The notes: a model not told the origin generated them from the sequence alone. DNA of 64,000 bases from Chachezhania antarctica (GCF_003646465.1 NZ_QZEX01000006.1:229624-293623); one strand, 5' to 3'; numbered from the stretch's first letter, positions 18,331-28,185 are shown. Numbers and translations: made by a program.

Positions 18331-19590
18331 TCAGGTGTCGGGCTTGTCCTGTGCGTTGTCGTCGGGGCGGTGCGCCGTGCGACGGTCGCTCAGCAGCCGG
18401 CCGATCTGGAATGTGGTGCGGGGGGTGTAGATGTAGTTCGTCCGCCCGCGCGCCACCCGGGGCGACAGCATCCGCTGGAGCGAGAACGCGATCAACACCA
18501 CGTGACCGGAGGCCAGAAACACGAACAGCGCCGAGGGCCCGAAGGTCGACACGATCTGCGCGCCCAGAAGCGGGCTCGCGATGGCGCCGACCGCGAAATA
18601 GAACAGGAGCGAGGCTGAGAGTTCCGCCCGTTCATGATCCTCGGCGAAGTCATGGGCGTGGGCGGCGGCGACGGAATAGATCGGGAAGGTGGCGATCCCG
18701 AACAGGCAGGCCGACAGGAACACGCCGCTGCGGCCGGCCTCCTGCAGCAAGGGCATGGCGATGGACGCCAGGATGGCCGCGAACGAGAACCCCACCAGCA
18801 CCCAGCGCCGGTCGTACTTGTCGGCCAGCCAGCCGGCCGGGTATTGCGCCAGCGCGCCCCCCAGAACGAAGGCGGCCAGGAACAGCCCGATATCCTCGGC
18901 GCCCAGCCCCACTTCGGTCCCGTAGATCGGCCCGACCATCCGGAACGCGGCCGATGTCAGCCCCGCCACGATCACCGCCGCCACCGCCAGCGGCGACCGG
19001 CGGTAGGCGAGCGCCGGCCTCAGGCGCGAGGATTGCGTCGTTTCGGGTTGTTGCAGGCGCGTCAGCGCAAGCGGCAAGAGTGCTGCACAACAGACCAGCG
19101 CCAGGATATTGTACGAGATATAGCTCGCCGGTTCGAGCACCCCGATCACCAGCTGCGCGCACATCGACGCGCCCATGTCGACGACACGGTACGTCCCCGT
19201 CGCGCGGCCCCGGTTCTCGTTCGTGAGGTTCGCGTTCAGCCAGGCCTCGATCACCGAATAGCAGCCCGCCACGCACATGCCCGAGGCCACGCGCAGCACG
19301 GCCCAGATCAGGGGATCGTCGGTCATCGTGTGGGCCAGAAGCCCCATCGCGCCCGCGACGGTGAAGACGGAAAACGTCCGCGAATGCCCGACCCGCCCGA
19401 TCAGCCGCGGCGCCCACCAGCAGCCGATGAAGAAGCCGATGAAATGGGACGAGCCCAGAAGCCCGATCTCGGACGTGGAGAACCCCAGCGCAAAGCCGGA
19501 CAGCACGTCGAGCGGGGCGACACCGCCCGTCGAAAGCTGGAGCATCACGACAGAGAGGTATAGCGCCGCAAGGGCGATCAGCAGTCGCAT
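18331..19590 (-). CDS. MFS transporter (YcaD-like)
   Basis: 419 residues with twelve apparent membrane helices. An MFS loop-type motif is seen in the second half (AGWLADKYDRRWVL) and FIGFFIGCWWAPRLIGRVGH in the first. The C-terminal tail is hydrophilic (RTAHRPDDNAQDKPDT). The ATG at 19590 is preferred; a GTG at 19608 would add six residues. The substrate is unknown. Confidence 0.85.
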   Translation of the reverse strand: MRLLIALAALYLSVVMLQLSTGGVAPLDVLSGFALGFSTSEIGLLGSSHFIGFFIGCWWAPRLIGRVGHSRTFSVFTVAGAMGLLAHTMTDDPLIWAVLRVASGMCVAGCYSVIEAWLNANLTNENRGRATGTYRVVDMGASMCAQLVIGVLEPASYISYNILALVCCAALLPLALTRLQQPETTQSSRLRPALAYRRSPLAVAAVIVAGLTSAAFRMVGPIYGTEVGLGAEDIGLFLAAFVLGGALAQYPAGWLADKYDRRWVLVGFSFAAILASIAMPLLQEAGRSGVFLSACLFGIATFPIYSVAAAHAHDFAEDHERAELSASLLFYFAVGAIASPLLGAQIVSTFGPSALFVFLASGHVVLIAFSLQRMLSPRVARGRTNYIYTPRTTFQIGRLLSDRRTAHRPDDNAQDKPDT

Positions 19591-19685
19591 GGGGGCGAGA
19601 TTGACCACGGCGCGCGCGGGCCGGCGCGCAGGTTTCCGACGCGGCGCGTCGTTTTTGGCAGCGTGGGGGCGGGGGACCTCATGGC

Positions 19686-20270
19686 TCAGGCCGCGTCGAT
19701 TGTGGCGAGGATGTCGAGATGGATCAGGTCGCTGACAACTTCCGGATACTTCGTCGACCCGAACGCGCTGCGGCTGACATTGCCCGTCAGCCGGATCGCC
19801 AACTGGTCGCCCGCGGCGGGCCCGGCCAGGCTCGCTTTGAACGATATCGGCCGCGTCTGGCCGCGCAACGTCAGGGACCCGTCGATCCGGCCGCCGTCTT
19901 CCAGCCGCCCCGAAGCGCCGGGCACGATCCGGGTCGACACAAAACGAATGGTCGGGTGCTGGTCGGCATCGAGCCCCACCGGCCCGCGCAACGCCTTGGC
20001 GATGAACGGCACGGGCGTCGTGGCCCTGCGGGCATCGACCGACACATCGACGGAGGAGGCTTGCAGATTCGCCCGGTCCAGCGTGATGGCAGCCGAAAGC
20101 ACGGGCATGTGTCCCTGCTGGCGGATGCCGGCGACGTGGAAGGCGAACCCCACGTCCGAGGCCGCGGGCACCAGTCGGAACGCCGTCCCCCAGGCGCGGG
20201 CCTGCGCCGCGCCAAGCGCCGCAAAACTGCCCAGTCCGATCAGAACCGACCGCCGCCTGTGTTGCTGCAT
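19686..20270 (-). CDS. YceI-family periplasmic protein
   Basis: 194 residues. The signal peptide begins MQQHRRRSVLIGLGS and ends near AQARA; the arginines hint at Tat export. The rest matches the YceI lipocalin-like barrel: FRLVPAASDVGFAFHVAGI, the repeated SVDVSVDA strand and FVSTRI...GSLTLRGQTRPISFKA. Family members bind isoprenoid or other amphiphilic lipids and are often induced by acid or osmotic stress. The ligand here is unknown. Confidence 0.88.
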   Translation of the reverse strand: MQQHRRRSVLIGLGSFAALGAAQARAWGTAFRLVPAASDVGFAFHVAGIRQQGHMPVLSAAITLDRANLQASSVDVSVDARRATTPVPFIAKALRGPVGLDADQHPTIRFVSTRIVPGASGRLEDGGRIDGSLTLRGQTRPISFKASLAGPAAGDQLAIRLTGNVSRSAFGSTKYPEVVSDLIHLDILATIDAA

Positions 20271-20435
20271 GGGAAGCCTTCGTCTTCTGTCCCTGTCCCG
20301 GACGGGCTTACCGCGGCTGATGCCGCGTGACCACCCGCAACGCTTGCCGGATCACGGACTGCACGGAAGCAGCGGCAGATGCTCCCGAGATCGACGGCAG
20401 TGCTTCAGATCGACCTGCCCCTGCCGCTTGTCCGT

Positions 20436-20560
20436 CGGATGCCTCCGGCGAGAGTATTTGGGGAAAGAAGAAGCAGGGGATCCCGGCTTCTTTGGTCTCG
20501 AAATGCCTCGGGGGAGTCCGGGCCGCAGGTCCGGGCGGGGGCAGAGCCCCCATCGGCGCT
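20436..20560 (+). repeat. REP-like element copy A (GAGTATTTGGG family)
   Basis: Contains GAGTATTTGGGGAAAGAAG at 20452-20470, continuing through AAGCAGGGGA to 20480, and, further on, the hairpin GGGGGC-AGA-GCCCCC at 20537-20551. A second copy with the same core and similar hairpins occurs at 47636-47720. Both sit in non-coding gaps between genes. Confidence 0.65.
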
Positions 20561-20565
20561 CGCGG

Positions 20566-21420
20566 TCAGCCCAGTTCGAAGGTGCACACGCCGAAGATCC
20601 GGTCGACGGGCAGGTCCGGGGCCGCGCCGCGGTACATGCGGGCGGTTTCGAAGACGGGGACAAGCCCCAGCGTCCCGGCCAGGTCCACCGCCGCCGCGTT
20701 GGGTTCGGGCGTGTCGAGAAAGATCTCCGCCTCCGGTTCCACCCCGGCCAGCAGATCGCGCAGCAGGTCCCGGGCCACATCCGCATCGTCGGCGAACAGT
20801 GGCCCGATCTTGTAGCCGCTCACGCAGGGCCGCAGCACGGCGTAGCCCCGGATCACACCGTCCGCCAACTTCACCCGCGCCGCGTGCCCGGGGCTGGTGA
20901 TCCAGGCCTCCAGGAACGCGGGCCGCGGGGCGGGGAACAGCTCCCGGTCATAGGCATCCAGCGCCGGGGTGACCTCGGCCAGCGGCGCCGTGGCTTCGGG
21001 CGCCTGGCCCAGAGCGCGCAGCGCCGGGCCTGCAGGCCCGCCCTGCCGGATATTGCGGTAGGCCAGCACGTAGCCCGATTTGCGATAATTGGCTTGCTGG
21101 TCGACCACGCCGTCGAGGCCGATCACCCGCTGCCCCGCGTGCCGGCTCGCCGTCTCCCACAATTGCAGGCCGAGCCCCATGCCGCGGTAGCCCGGGCGCA
21201 CGATGTAGAAGCCGAGGAAGGCGAAATCCTCGTCGTAGTTCACGACCGAGATCGAGCCCACCATCTCGCCGTCCAGAAACCCGCCCCAGAACCCGTGCGG
21301 ATCGACGCTGCGGAACGCCACCGCGTCCGAGGCGCCGGGGTTCCAGCCTTCCTGCGCCGCCCAGGACACCGCGATATCGGTCTCGCCCGGGTTGAGCGGC
21401 CGGATGATGTAGTCGGTCAT
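20566..21420 (-). CDS. GNAT-family N-acetyltransferase
   Basis: 284 residues in two parts. The N-terminal half (to about 140) is a GNAT fold with the acetyl-CoA loop seen in VRPGYRGMGLGLQLWE; the C-terminal half is a second, degenerate GNAT-like domain (KIGPLFADDADVARDLLRDLL). The ATG at 21420 has GAGAGGA upstream and directly precedes the conserved IIRPLNPGE start. The acceptor substrate is unknown. Confidence 0.85.
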   Translation of the reverse strand: MTDYIIRPLNPGETDIAVSWAAQEGWNPGASDAVAFRSVDPHGFWGGFLDGEMVGSISVVNYDEDFAFLGFYIVRPGYRGMGLGLQLWETASRHAGQRVIGLDGVVDQQANYRKSGYVLAYRNIRQGGPAGPALRALGQAPEATAPLAEVTPALDAYDRELFPAPRPAFLEAWITSPGHAARVKLADGVIRGYAVLRPCVSGYKIGPLFADDADVARDLLRDLLAGVEPEAEIFLDTPEPNAAAVDLAGTLGLVPVFETARMYRGAAPDLPVDRIFGVCTFELG

Positions 21421-21653
21421 TCTTGGTCCTCTCCCGCGTTTTGGGCGGAGCATGGGCGATCTGCGCGCAGGGGCCAAGCCCTATGGCGCTTCTGCGGCAA
21501 TCCTTCTTTCGGAAGGTCGCGCCGGTCAGGCAAGGGCGCGGTAACCGGGCGCGATCCTCTTGCGGCGAAAAGGCCGGTTTACCTTCCTCCGGATCAGGTA
21601 GAGACGTCCCGCACGACACTGCACCGGTATCTTGAGTACTGGAATTCCGCCGC

Positions 21654-23285
21654 ATGGCTTCTTCTGCCGCCCCAGCGCGCCTGCCCCGACATCCTGCCGA
21701 GCGTATCGGCGGCCTCCTGTCGCTGGTCTCGGCCCTGCTGTGGCTCGGGCAGGCCGCGTTCATCGCCTGGGCGCTGGCGGATCTGCTGGAGGGCAGCGGA
21801 GCGAGGGCCCTTTGGGCCGTGCCCGGCGTCTTCGGTATCGCTCTTCTGCGCGCAGGCCTGAAATACGCGGCCGACGCCCGCCTTGCCGTGGCCGCCGATG
21901 CGGTTGTCTCAGGTCTGCGCGCCCGGATCGTTTCGGGGGAGGCAGCGACGACCGCGCCTTCCGTTGCAGGCGGGCCGGGGGCGGTGGCGGCGCTGGCGTG
22001 CGAGAAGCTCGACACCCTGCGCCCCTACCTGATGCGCTACCGGCGCGCGCGGCTGCGGACTTCGGTCCTGCCGCTTCTGATCCTTGCCATTGCGTTCTGG
22101 CACAGCTGGGCGGTGGGGGTCGTGCTGCTGATGGGCGGGCCGCTGATCCCCGTCTTCATGGCGCTGATCGGCTGGGCGGCTCAGGAGGCCAGCGAGAAGC
22201 AGATGGTCGAGGTCGGCGCGCTGAACGATCTGCTGGTCGACCGGCTGGCCGCGCTGCCCGACATGCACCTGATCGGCGCGGGCGACAGGATCGTCGACAG
22301 TTTCGCGGAGGCGTCCGATTCGCTCCGCACCCGCACCATGGCCGTGCTGCGGGTGGCCTTCCTGTCCTCGACGGTGCTGGAACTGTTCTCGGCGCTTGGC
22401 GTGGCGATGGTGGCGGTCTGGGTCGGGTTCTCGCTTCTGGGGGTTATCGAATGGGGCGCCTGGGGGGCGACGCTGACTCCGTTTGCCGGGATCTACCTGC
22501 TGCTACTGGCGCCCGAGTATTTTCAGCCCCTGCGCGATCTGTCCGCCGCATGGCACGACCGCGCGGCGGGAGAGGCCGTGCTGGATGAACTGGCCCTGTG
22601 GCGCGAAGAGGAGCGCCCGGCGCTGATGACATCGGGCACCGCGCCGGTTCGGCCCGCAACCCCGCTGTCGATCCGGCTGGCGGGGCTTGTCCTGCGTCGG
22701 GACGCGCGGGAGATCGCGTACCCGGACCTGGACATCGCCGCCGGGGATCGGATCGCGATCACGGGGCCAAGCGGGGCGGGCAAGACATCCCTGTTGCGCG
22801 CGCTGGCCGGGCTTGAACGCGCGGAACGTGGCGCGATCGAGGTTGACGGCGCGCCGTTGGACGGCACCACGGCGGACGACTGGCGCGCCCGGATCGGGTG
22901 GATGCCGCAGGCGCCGCACTTCCTGAATCGCTCGCTGCGTTACAATATCGGGTTCGGTGCGCCGTTGGGCGATGATGTGCTGGAAGCCGCAGGCGTGGCC
23001 CCGGTGCTGGAGACGTTGCCGCGGGGAGACCTCACGCCTTTGGGCGAACGCGGTGCGGGGCTGTCGGGCGGCGAGGCGCGGCGGGTGACGCTGGCGCGGG
23101 CCTTGCAGGCCGCGCCGGACCTGCTTCTGGCGGACGAGCCCACCGCGGACCTGGACGACGGGACCGCGGCCGCCGTGATCGACGGTCTGATGCGGTTTGC
23201 CGAAGCCGGCGGCACGCTTGTCGTGGCCAGCCACGATCCGCGGTTGATCGCGCGGATGGATCGCCGGGTGGAGGTGCCGTCATGA
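21654..23285 (+). CDS. cydD: Thiol reductant ABC exporter, CydD subunit
   Basis: 543 residues: six membrane helices, then an ATPase domain with Walker A (GPSGAGKTS), the signature LSGGEARRVTLARAL and Walker B LLLADEPTADLDD. CydDC exports cysteine and glutathione to the periplasm and is required for cytochrome bd assembly. The gene overlaps cydC by 4 bases (ATGA) and lies directly upstream of cydAB, the classic order. The ribosome binding site is weak. Confidence 0.95.
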   Translation: MASSAAPARLPRHPAERIGGLLSLVSALLWLGQAAFIAWALADLLEGSGARALWAVPGVFGIALLRAGLKYAADARLAVAADAVVSGLRARIVSGEAATTAPSVAGGPGAVAALACEKLDTLRPYLMRYRRARLRTSVLPLLILAIAFWHSWAVGVVLLMGGPLIPVFMALIGWAAQEASEKQMVEVGALNDLLVDRLAALPDMHLIGAGDRIVDSFAEASDSLRTRTMAVLRVAFLSSTVLELFSALGVAMVAVWVGFSLLGVIEWGAWGATLTPFAGIYLLLLAPEYFQPLRDLSAAWHDRAAGEAVLDELALWREEERPALMTSGTAPVRPATPLSIRLAGLVLRRDAREIAYPDLDIAAGDRIAITGPSGAGKTSLLRALAGLERAERGAIEVDGAPLDGTTADDWRARIGWMPQAPHFLNRSLRYNIGFGAPLGDDVLEAAGVAPVLETLPRGDLTPLGERGAGLSGGEARRVTLARALQAAPDLLLADEPTADLDDGTAAAVIDGLMRFAEAGGTLVVASHDPRLIARMDRRVEVPS

Positions 23286-24925
23286 AACCGCTCTTGCGCA
23301 TCGCGGCCCTGATCTGGCGCGAGGACCGGCGGGCGTTCCTGCGGGGGCTGGCCCTGTCGGTGCTGGTCCTGGCGATGGGCGCGGGGCTGCTGGGCCTGTC
23401 GGGCTGGTTCATCACCGCCGCCGCGGCGGCCGGGCTTGCGGGAACGGGGGTGCTGTTCGACGTGTTCCGCCCGTCGGCCGTGATCCGGTTCCTGGCACTG
23501 GGCCGTACCGCTGCGCGCTATGGCGAGCGGCTGACCACCCATGATGCCACCCTGCGCGCGCTGGCGCGGCTTCGGGTGCGGCTGCTGCAATCCACCCTGC
23601 GCAAACCCTATCGCGCGCTGGAACGGCTTCGGGCCAATGCGTTCCTGAACCGGCTGACGGCGGATATCGATGCGCTAGACGGTGTCGCCTTGCGGCTGCT
23701 TCTGCCCGGTCTGGCGGGGGGCATCGCGATCCTGCTGGCCGCTGTCATCGTGGCATGGCTGGTGCATCCCGCGATCGGTGCGCTGATCGGGATCGGTTAT
23801 CTGGCTGTGCCCACGGCGATCTTTGCCATCGGCCTGCGCCGCGCCGAACGCCCCTCGCGGCAGGCCGAGGCCGGGTTGCAGGCCCTCCGCAGCCGCCTGA
23901 TCGACCTGATCGTCGCGCGCGAGGATCTGGCGGTCTATGGCCAATTGACCGCGGCGCGGACGCGCGTCGAAGAGGCGGCGGAGCGCCACGACACGGCGCG
24001 GCAGCACCTGCAACGGGTCGAACGGCGGGCCGGGCTGGGGCTGGACCTCGTGTCGGCCGTCATGGTCTCGCTGGCGCTTGGCGCGGGCATCCTGTTGGTG
24101 CAGGCGGGCAGCATCACCGCGGCGCAGGCGGCCATCGGCACCTTCGTGGCCCTGGCACTGGCCGAGGCGGTCGCCCCCGTTCAACGCGCGCTGAGCGACG
24201 CGGGGCGCATGATCCAGGCCGCCCGGCGCGTGGGGCCGGAGGTCGAGGATAACACCGTGCCGGAAGGGGTACCGGCGGCGCCGTCCGCCCTGCCGCTGAA
24301 GGTGAACGGGCTGACGTATCGCAATGGCGCCGATCTGTTCGAACCGGTCTCCCTGCACGTGGCCGCGGGAGAGACGGTCGCCCTGACGGGCCCCAGCGGC
24401 AGCGGCAAGAGCACGGTTCTGCTGTGCGTGGCCGGTTGCCTGCGCGCGTCCTCCGGCACGGTCCGTCTTGGCGACGCGGACCTGACCCCGGCGGCGCTGG
24501 GGCAGGCCGTGGTCATGGTGCCGCAACGCCATGCCCTGATCGGCGGGACCATCGCCGAGAACCTGCGCCTGGCCGATGCCGGCGCCAGCGACGACATGCT
24601 GTGGGACGTCCTGCGTGCGGTGGCGCTGGACGGGGTGGTTGCCGGCAAAGGCGGCCTTCGCGCCCGGCTTGGTTTCCGCGGGGCCGGGCTTTCGGGCGGG
24701 GAGGGGCGGCGGCTGGCGCTGGCGCGCGCCTTGCTGCGGCGGCCCGATGTCCTGCTGCTGGACGAACCGACCGAGGGGCTCGATTCCGTCACGGCGGCGG
24801 CGGTCATGGCGGGCCTGCGCGCGGCGCTGCCCCGGGCCGCGATCCTGATGGCCGCACATCGCGCGGCCGAGATCGACGCCGCCGACCGTCAGCATGTCCT
24901 GCGGCCTGCGCGCACAGTCCGATGA
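23282..24925 (+). CDS. cydC: Thiol reductant ABC exporter, CydC subunit
   Basis: 547 residues. Half-transporter paired with CydD: N-terminal membrane domain with six helices, Walker A GPSGSGKST, signature LSGGEGRRLALARALL and Walker B VLLLDEPTEGLD. The heterodimer supplies reductant for assembly of the bd oxidase encoded immediately downstream. The Q-loop reads VMVPQRHALIGGTIAENLRLAD. Confidence 0.95.
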   Translation: MKPLLRIAALIWREDRRAFLRGLALSVLVLAMGAGLLGLSGWFITAAAAAGLAGTGVLFDVFRPSAVIRFLALGRTAARYGERLTTHDATLRALARLRVRLLQSTLRKPYRALERLRANAFLNRLTADIDALDGVALRLLLPGLAGGIAILLAAVIVAWLVHPAIGALIGIGYLAVPTAIFAIGLRRAERPSRQAEAGLQALRSRLIDLIVAREDLAVYGQLTAARTRVEEAAERHDTARQHLQRVERRAGLGLDLVSAVMVSLALGAGILLVQAGSITAAQAAIGTFVALALAEAVAPVQRALSDAGRMIQAARRVGPEVEDNTVPEGVPAAPSALPLKVNGLTYRNGADLFEPVSLHVAAGETVALTGPSGSGKSTVLLCVAGCLRASSGTVRLGDADLTPAALGQAVVMVPQRHALIGGTIAENLRLADAGASDDMLWDVLRAVALDGVVAGKGGLRARLGFRGAGLSGGEGRRLALARALLRRPDVLLLDEPTEGLDSVTAAAVMAGLRAALPRAAILMAAHRAAEIDAADRQHVLRPARTVR

Positions 24926-25040
24926 TATTTCGTGCAATGAGTGCTATGATTGTCTTGAACGAATACCGCATTCCAAGAGTGGAATATCTACTCCGCCAAG
25001 TCTGTTCCCGGATTTGTCCCGTTCACCAAGGAGTCTCTCC

Positions 25041-26660
25041 ATGGAGTTAGACGTCGTCGAGCTGTCGCGGCTGCAATTTGCCCTGACCGCCATGTACCAC
25101 TTCCTGTTCGTGCCGCTGACGCTGGGCCTGTCGGTGCTCGTCGCGATCATGGAGACCGTCTATGTCATGACCGACCGTCCGATCTGGCGGCAGATGACCA
25201 AGTTCTGGGGCCTGCTGTTCGGGATCAACTTCGTGCTGGGCGTGGCCACGGGCATCACGATGGAATTCCAGTTCGGCATGAACTGGAGCTATTACAGCCA
25301 CTACGTGGGCGATGTCTTCGGTGCGCCGCTGGCCATCGAAGGGCTGATGGCCTTCTTCCTTGAAGCGACCTTCGTGGGCCTGTTCTTTTTCGGCTGGGAC
25401 AAGCTTTCCAAGGTTCAGCACATGGTCGTGGCCTGGCTGGTGGCCATCGGGTCGAACTTCTCGGCGCTGTGGATCCTGATCGCCAACGGCTGGATGCAGC
25501 ACCCGGTGGGCGCGGAATTCAACCCCGACACGATGCGGATGGAGATGACCTCGTTCTACGAGGTGCTGTTCAACACCGTCGCACAGGCGAAATTCGTGCA
25601 CACGGTTTCGGCCGGCTACGTGACGGCCTCGGTCTTCGTGCTGGGCGTTTCGGCGCTGTACCTGCTGCAGAACAAGCACAAGGATCTGGCCCGGCGGTCC
25701 ATCGCGGTAGCGTCGTCCTTCGGTCTGGCCGCGGCGTTCTCGGTCGTCGTTCTGGGCGACGAATCCGGCTATGACACGGGTCAGAGCCAGAAGATGAAGA
25801 TGGCCGCGATCGAGGCGATGTGGGAAACCGAACCGGCACCGGCATCGTTCACGCTGATCGGTTTCCCCGATCAGGAAGCGCGCGAAACGCATTACGCGGT
25901 CGAGATCCCTTACGTCATGGGCCTGATCGGCACCCGGTCCCTGACCGAGCCGATCCCGGGCATCGACCAACTGGTCGCGGAGAACGAGACGCGCATCCGC
26001 GACGGGATCATCGCCTATGACGCGCTGATGACGATCCGGGATCAGCGTACCGACGCCCCGCAATCGGCCCGTGACACGTTCGAACAGCACTCCGAACATC
26101 TGGGCTATGCGCTGCTACTGAAACGCTACGTGGACGACCCGCGCGAGGCGACGGATGCGCAGATCGTTCAAGCAGCGAACGACACGGTGCCGGGCGTGTT
26201 CGAGATCTTCTGGGCCTTCCGCATCATGGTGGGCTGTGGCTTCCTGTTCATCGGCGTGATGATCTTCTTCTTCGTGCGCACGTCGTTCTACCGGATGCGG
26301 TTCCCGCGCTGGTCGCTTTACGCCGCCGTGGCGATCATTCCCGCGCCGTGGATCGCGGCCGAAATGGGCTGGATCGTGGCCGAATACGGCCGCCAGCCCT
26401 GGACGGTCGACGGGGTGCTGCCCACGGCGCTGTCGGCCTCGCATCTCAGCGTTGGGGATCTGCTGATCTCGCTGGCCGGGTTCATCACGTTCTACACGAT
26501 CCTCTTCATCGTCGAGGTCGGGCTGATGGTGAAATACATCCGCAAGGGCCCGCACGAGGATGTCGAGGAAACCGAGGCCTGGATGATCCGGCACGAACGA
26601 CGGCTGCGGGCGACGGGTGAGCCCGACGGCCTTGCCCCCTCCACGACACCGGCGGAGTAA
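25041..26660 (+). CDS. cydA: Cytochrome bd ubiquinol oxidase subunit I
   Basis: 539 residues. The N-terminus VVELSRLQFALTAMYHFLFVPLTLG is the family start, with the haem ligand His20. The quinol-site region ends in the conserved WIVAEYGRQPWTVDGVLPT. It reduces oxygen with quinol at high affinity in the inner membrane, without proton pumping, and supports growth at low oxygen or under nitrosative and sulfide stress. The ATG at 25041 follows AAGGAG (25028-25033). The Q-loop is of medium length. Confidence 0.97.
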   Translation: MELDVVELSRLQFALTAMYHFLFVPLTLGLSVLVAIMETVYVMTDRPIWRQMTKFWGLLFGINFVLGVATGITMEFQFGMNWSYYSHYVGDVFGAPLAIEGLMAFFLEATFVGLFFFGWDKLSKVQHMVVAWLVAIGSNFSALWILIANGWMQHPVGAEFNPDTMRMEMTSFYEVLFNTVAQAKFVHTVSAGYVTASVFVLGVSALYLLQNKHKDLARRSIAVASSFGLAAAFSVVVLGDESGYDTGQSQKMKMAAIEAMWETEPAPASFTLIGFPDQEARETHYAVEIPYVMGLIGTRSLTEPIPGIDQLVAENETRIRDGIIAYDALMTIRDQRTDAPQSARDTFEQHSEHLGYALLLKRYVDDPREATDAQIVQAANDTVPGVFEIFWAFRIMVGCGFLFIGVMIFFFVRTSFYRMRFPRWSLYAAVAIIPAPWIAAEMGWIVAEYGRQPWTVDGVLPTALSASHLSVGDLLISLAGFITFYTILFIVEVGLMVKYIRKGPHEDVEETEAWMIRHERRLRATGEPDGLAPSTTPAE

Positions 26661-26665
26661 CGGAA

Positions 26666-27826
26666 ATGGTCCTGAACGAACTGATCGACTACGACACGCT
26701 GCGGGTGATCTGGTGGGCGCTCCTGGGCATCCTGCTGATCGGCTTCGCGGTCACCGATGGCTTCGACATGGGGGTCGGCGCGCTGCTGCCCTTCGTGGCC
26801 CATAACGATACCGAGCGCCGCGTCGTCATCAATACGGTGGGCCCGGTCTGGGAAGGCAACCAGGTGTGGTTCATCCTGGGCGGCGGCGCGATCTTCGCCG
26901 CCTGGCCGCCGCTTTACGCCGTCAGCTTCTCCGGCTTCTACCTTGCCATGTTCATGGTGCTGGCCGCGCTGATCGTGCGTCCGGTGGCCTTCAAGTACCG
27001 GTCGAAACGCGACGACCCGAGATGGCGCACGACATGGGACTGGGCGCTGTTCGCCAGTGGCGCGGTGCCGACGCTGTTGTTCGGCGTGGCGGTGGGCAAT
27101 GTCCTGCTGGGCGTGCCCTTCCACCTGACGCCCGACCTGCGGTCGATGTACGACGGTTCGACCTTCGGCAAGCTCTTCGGCCTTTTGCGGCCCTTCGCGC
27201 TGCTGTCGGGGATCGTGTCGCTGTCGATGCTGGTCATGCTGGGCGCGGCGTGGCTGGGCGTGAAGACGGAAGGCGAGATTTCCGCCCGCGCCCGGCGCAT
27301 CGGGACGGTGGCCGGGATGATCGCCGCGGGTGGCTACCTGCTGGCCGGGCTGTGGCTGGCCTTCGGGATCGACGGCTATCACCTCGTGTCCGCGTTCGTG
27401 CCCGACGCCCCGTCCAATCCGCTGGCCTCCGAGGTCGCGCGCGAGGGCAGTTGGCTGGCCGCCTATGCCGTGCGGCCGTGGATCGTCATCGCGCCGATCA
27501 TGGGTTTTGCCGGGATCGCGCTGTGCGTCCTTGGCCTGCGGGCCAACCGCGAGGTGACGACGCTCTTGGCGGGGCAGGTGGGTGTCATGGGGATCATTGC
27601 CAGCGTCGGGCTGACGATGTTCCCGTTCATCCTGCCCTCGACGGTCGATCCGCACAGCTCGCTGACGGTGTGGGACGCGTCGAGCTCGCACAAGACGCTG
27701 TTCATCATGCTGGTCTCGACGGTGATCTTTCTGCCGATGATCCTGCTCTACACCTCGTGGGTCTACAAGGTGCTCTGGGGCAAGGTCACGGAAGACGATG
27801 TCACCGGCAGCGGCCATTCCTACTGA
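26666..27826 (+). CDS. cydB: Cytochrome bd ubiquinol oxidase subunit II
   Basis: 386 residues with about nine membrane helices. Conserved blocks seen: WWALLGILLIGFAVTDGFDMGVG, NTVGPVWEGNQVWFILGGGA and SLTVWDASSSHKTLFIML near the end. It pairs with CydA. Only 5 bases separate the cydA stop from this ATG. Confidence 0.97.
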   Translation: MVLNELIDYDTLRVIWWALLGILLIGFAVTDGFDMGVGALLPFVAHNDTERRVVINTVGPVWEGNQVWFILGGGAIFAAWPPLYAVSFSGFYLAMFMVLAALIVRPVAFKYRSKRDDPRWRTTWDWALFASGAVPTLLFGVAVGNVLLGVPFHLTPDLRSMYDGSTFGKLFGLLRPFALLSGIVSLSMLVMLGAAWLGVKTEGEISARARRIGTVAGMIAAGGYLLAGLWLAFGIDGYHLVSAFVPDAPSNPLASEVAREGSWLAAYAVRPWIVIAPIMGFAGIALCVLGLRANREVTTLLAGQVGVMGIIASVGLTMFPFILPSTVDPHSSLTVWDASSSHKTLFIMLVSTVIFLPMILLYTSWVYKVLWGKVTEDDVTGSGHSY

Positions 27827-27838
27827 AGGAGATTTCCG

Positions 27839-27970
27839 ATGTGGTATTTTGCCTGGATACTTGGCCTTCCGCTCGCCGCGCTCTTCGCGGTTCTGAACGC
27901 GATCTGGCTTGAGATGCGGATGGATGCCTACCTGGCGGACGAGGGGTCCAACCCTACGGCCGACGACTAG
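27839..27970 (+). CDS. cydX: Cytochrome bd small subunit CydX
   Basis: 43 residues, starting MWYFAWILGLPLAALFAVLN and followed by AIWLEM, then an acidic tail. This is the single-helix CydX/CbdX subunit that sits next to CydA and stabilises the haem groups. It starts 12 bases after the cydB stop with AAGGAG in front (27826-27832). It is too short for many gene finders. Confidence 0.93.
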   Translation: MWYFAWILGLPLAALFAVLNAIWLEMRMDAYLADEGSNPTADD

Positions 27971-28058
27971 CACCGTCACGGGGCAACCCGGGGCCTCCGG
28001 TCCCCGGCCTGTTGGGCCGGGGGTGTGGGGCGCATGGTTTCCGTGGCCCGAAACGACG

Positions 28059-28082
28059 AAAGGCCGCCGATTGGCGACCTTT
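28059..28082 (+). terminator. Terminator after the cyd operon
   Basis: Hairpin with a 10-bp stem containing one mismatch (28059-28068 with 28073-28082, loop GATT), ending in TTTT. Its flanking A's make it usable in both directions, so it may also end transcripts of the convergent tRNA gene. Confidence 0.7.
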
Positions 28083-28110
28083 TCGAAAGACCCTATCCCG
28101 TGAGGGAAAA

Positions 28111-28185
28111 TGGAGCGGGCGAAGAGATTCGAACTCTCGACCCTTACCTTGGCAAGGTAATGCTCTACCCCTGAGCTACGCCCGC
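28111..28185 (-). tRNA. tRNA-Gly (GCC anticodon)
   Basis: 75 bases including an encoded CCA end. The acceptor stem is GCGGGCG/CGCCCGC, the D-arm GCTCAGGGGTAGAGC, the anticodon loop TTGCCAA (anticodon GCC) and the T-arm GAGAGTTCGAATCTCT-like. It reads GGC/GGU glycine codons. Confidence 0.97.
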
